A DNA stretch of 64,000 nucleotides, taken from the NCBI RefSeq assembly GCF_027497355.1, contig NZ_CP114909.1, positions 2,170,001 through 2,234,000 of the forward strand, written 5' to 3'. This document shows, piece by piece, positions 63,782-64,000 of this stretch; the first letter of the stretch is position 1; each line of letters starts with the position of its first letter. Source of the DNA: Micromonospora sp. WMMA1947 (GTDB lineage Bacteria; Actinomycetota; Actinomycetes; Mycobacteriales; Micromonosporaceae). A model generated the notes under the pieces. It made no database searches, had not been told where the DNA came from, and saw nothing but the letters and a program-made list of their open reading frames with translations. The position numbers and the translations under genes are program-made.

Positions 63782-64000
63782 GTGACGACGACCTGGCGGC
63801 ACCTGCCCGCACCGGCCCGCGAGATCGCCGAGACGGCCACCGACGCGGTGCGCGCCGCGCAGGCCCGCGACGCCGAGGCGTACGCCCCGGCTGTCGAGCG
63901 GCTGGCCGCCGCCGACCGGTCCGGGCTGGTGCTCGGCGGCGTGGTCCGGCTGCTGCTGGAGGAGGGGCACCCGGACGGACTCGACGGCGACGACGTACGG
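63782..64000 (+). CDS. Unknown protein, N-terminal part (3' end outside window)
   Basis: The frame from the GTG at 63782 is open to the window end, giving 73 residues, VTTTWRHLPAPAREIAETATD and on to an acidic DGLDGDDVR. It is helical and rich in Ala, with no signal peptide. Family not recognised. It diverges from the MFS gene. Confidence 0.55.
   Translation, partial: MTTTWRHLPAPAREIAETATDAVRAAQARDAEAYAPAVERLAAADRSGLVLGGVVRLLLEEGHPDGLDGDDVR

Overview
The window is a high-GC actinobacterial chromosome segment, most likely from Micromonospora or a close relative in the Micromonosporaceae. The evidence is the very G/C-rich third codon positions, frequent GTG starts with AGGAGG-type ribosome binding sites, a type-1 (small) SRP RNA next to dnaX, the order dnaX-ybaB-recR ... 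lysC-asd, an AftD-like arabinofuranosyltransferase, and short repeats (GTTAAGAAGGG type and GATCATGAAGTTG type) of the sort I recall from Micromonospora intergenic regions. No transposase, prophage, CRISPR array or rRNA was seen. Most of the window is ordinary core genome in short operons, with strong hairpins between convergent genes.

Layout. 1-3350: end of an F420/NADP reductase-like gene, a VanW-family wall protein and the NADH pyrophosphatase NudC. 3220-16948: an envelope-glycan region with a flippase-like protein, a giant AftD-like transferase, two further polytopic GT-C-like proteins, a GT4 glycosyltransferase, an O-acyltransferase and a DUF3068 protein. 17341-19583: a DUF6230/DUF6114 pair behind a cluster of palindromes. 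19630-28133: housekeeping and small accessory genes (DUF885, EamA, PHP, M23, the TadA pair, a thioesterase/TetR pair with a clear operator, DeoD). 28209-34023: two convergent tRNA-Ser genes enclose 5.6 kb of mostly unrecognised or accessory genes: a secreted protein, a two-gene unknown operon, a YCII/ECF42 sigma pair, and a pair of nuclease-like genes. 34105-38365: SRP RNA, dnaX, ybaB, recR. 38689-44625: a complete five-gene dipeptide/oligopeptide ABC transporter. 44678-50624: a secreted HNH nuclease, two MFS exporters and leuA with a leucine leader-peptide attenuator. 50703-55028: a frameshifted ArsR-type regulator, a lipoprotein and the lysC-asd operon, with an internal start for the aspartokinase beta subunit. 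55179-64000: a GAF-GGDEF protein, a phosphodiesterase, a GGCT-fold protein, a SigE-type sigma factor with a membrane-anchored partner, a secreted 5'-nucleotidase, an MFS transporter and a truncated gene.

Most noteworthy: (i) a 36-bp element present twice (30667-30702 and 56701-56736, 33/36 identical), which joins an SOS-box-like half to an ATCCACAG/CTGTGGAC dyad next to unrelated genes; (ii) a two-gene module at 32460-33813 pairing a protein that looks like two RusA-type Holliday-junction-resolvase halves with a PD-(D/E)XK nuclease-like protein, next to tRNA-Ser; (iii) the leuA attenuator; (iv) the palindrome cluster before the DUF6230/DUF6114 pair; (v) a one-base frameshift that splits an ArsR-type regulator. 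All functional calls rest on reading motifs by eye; no database search was possible.
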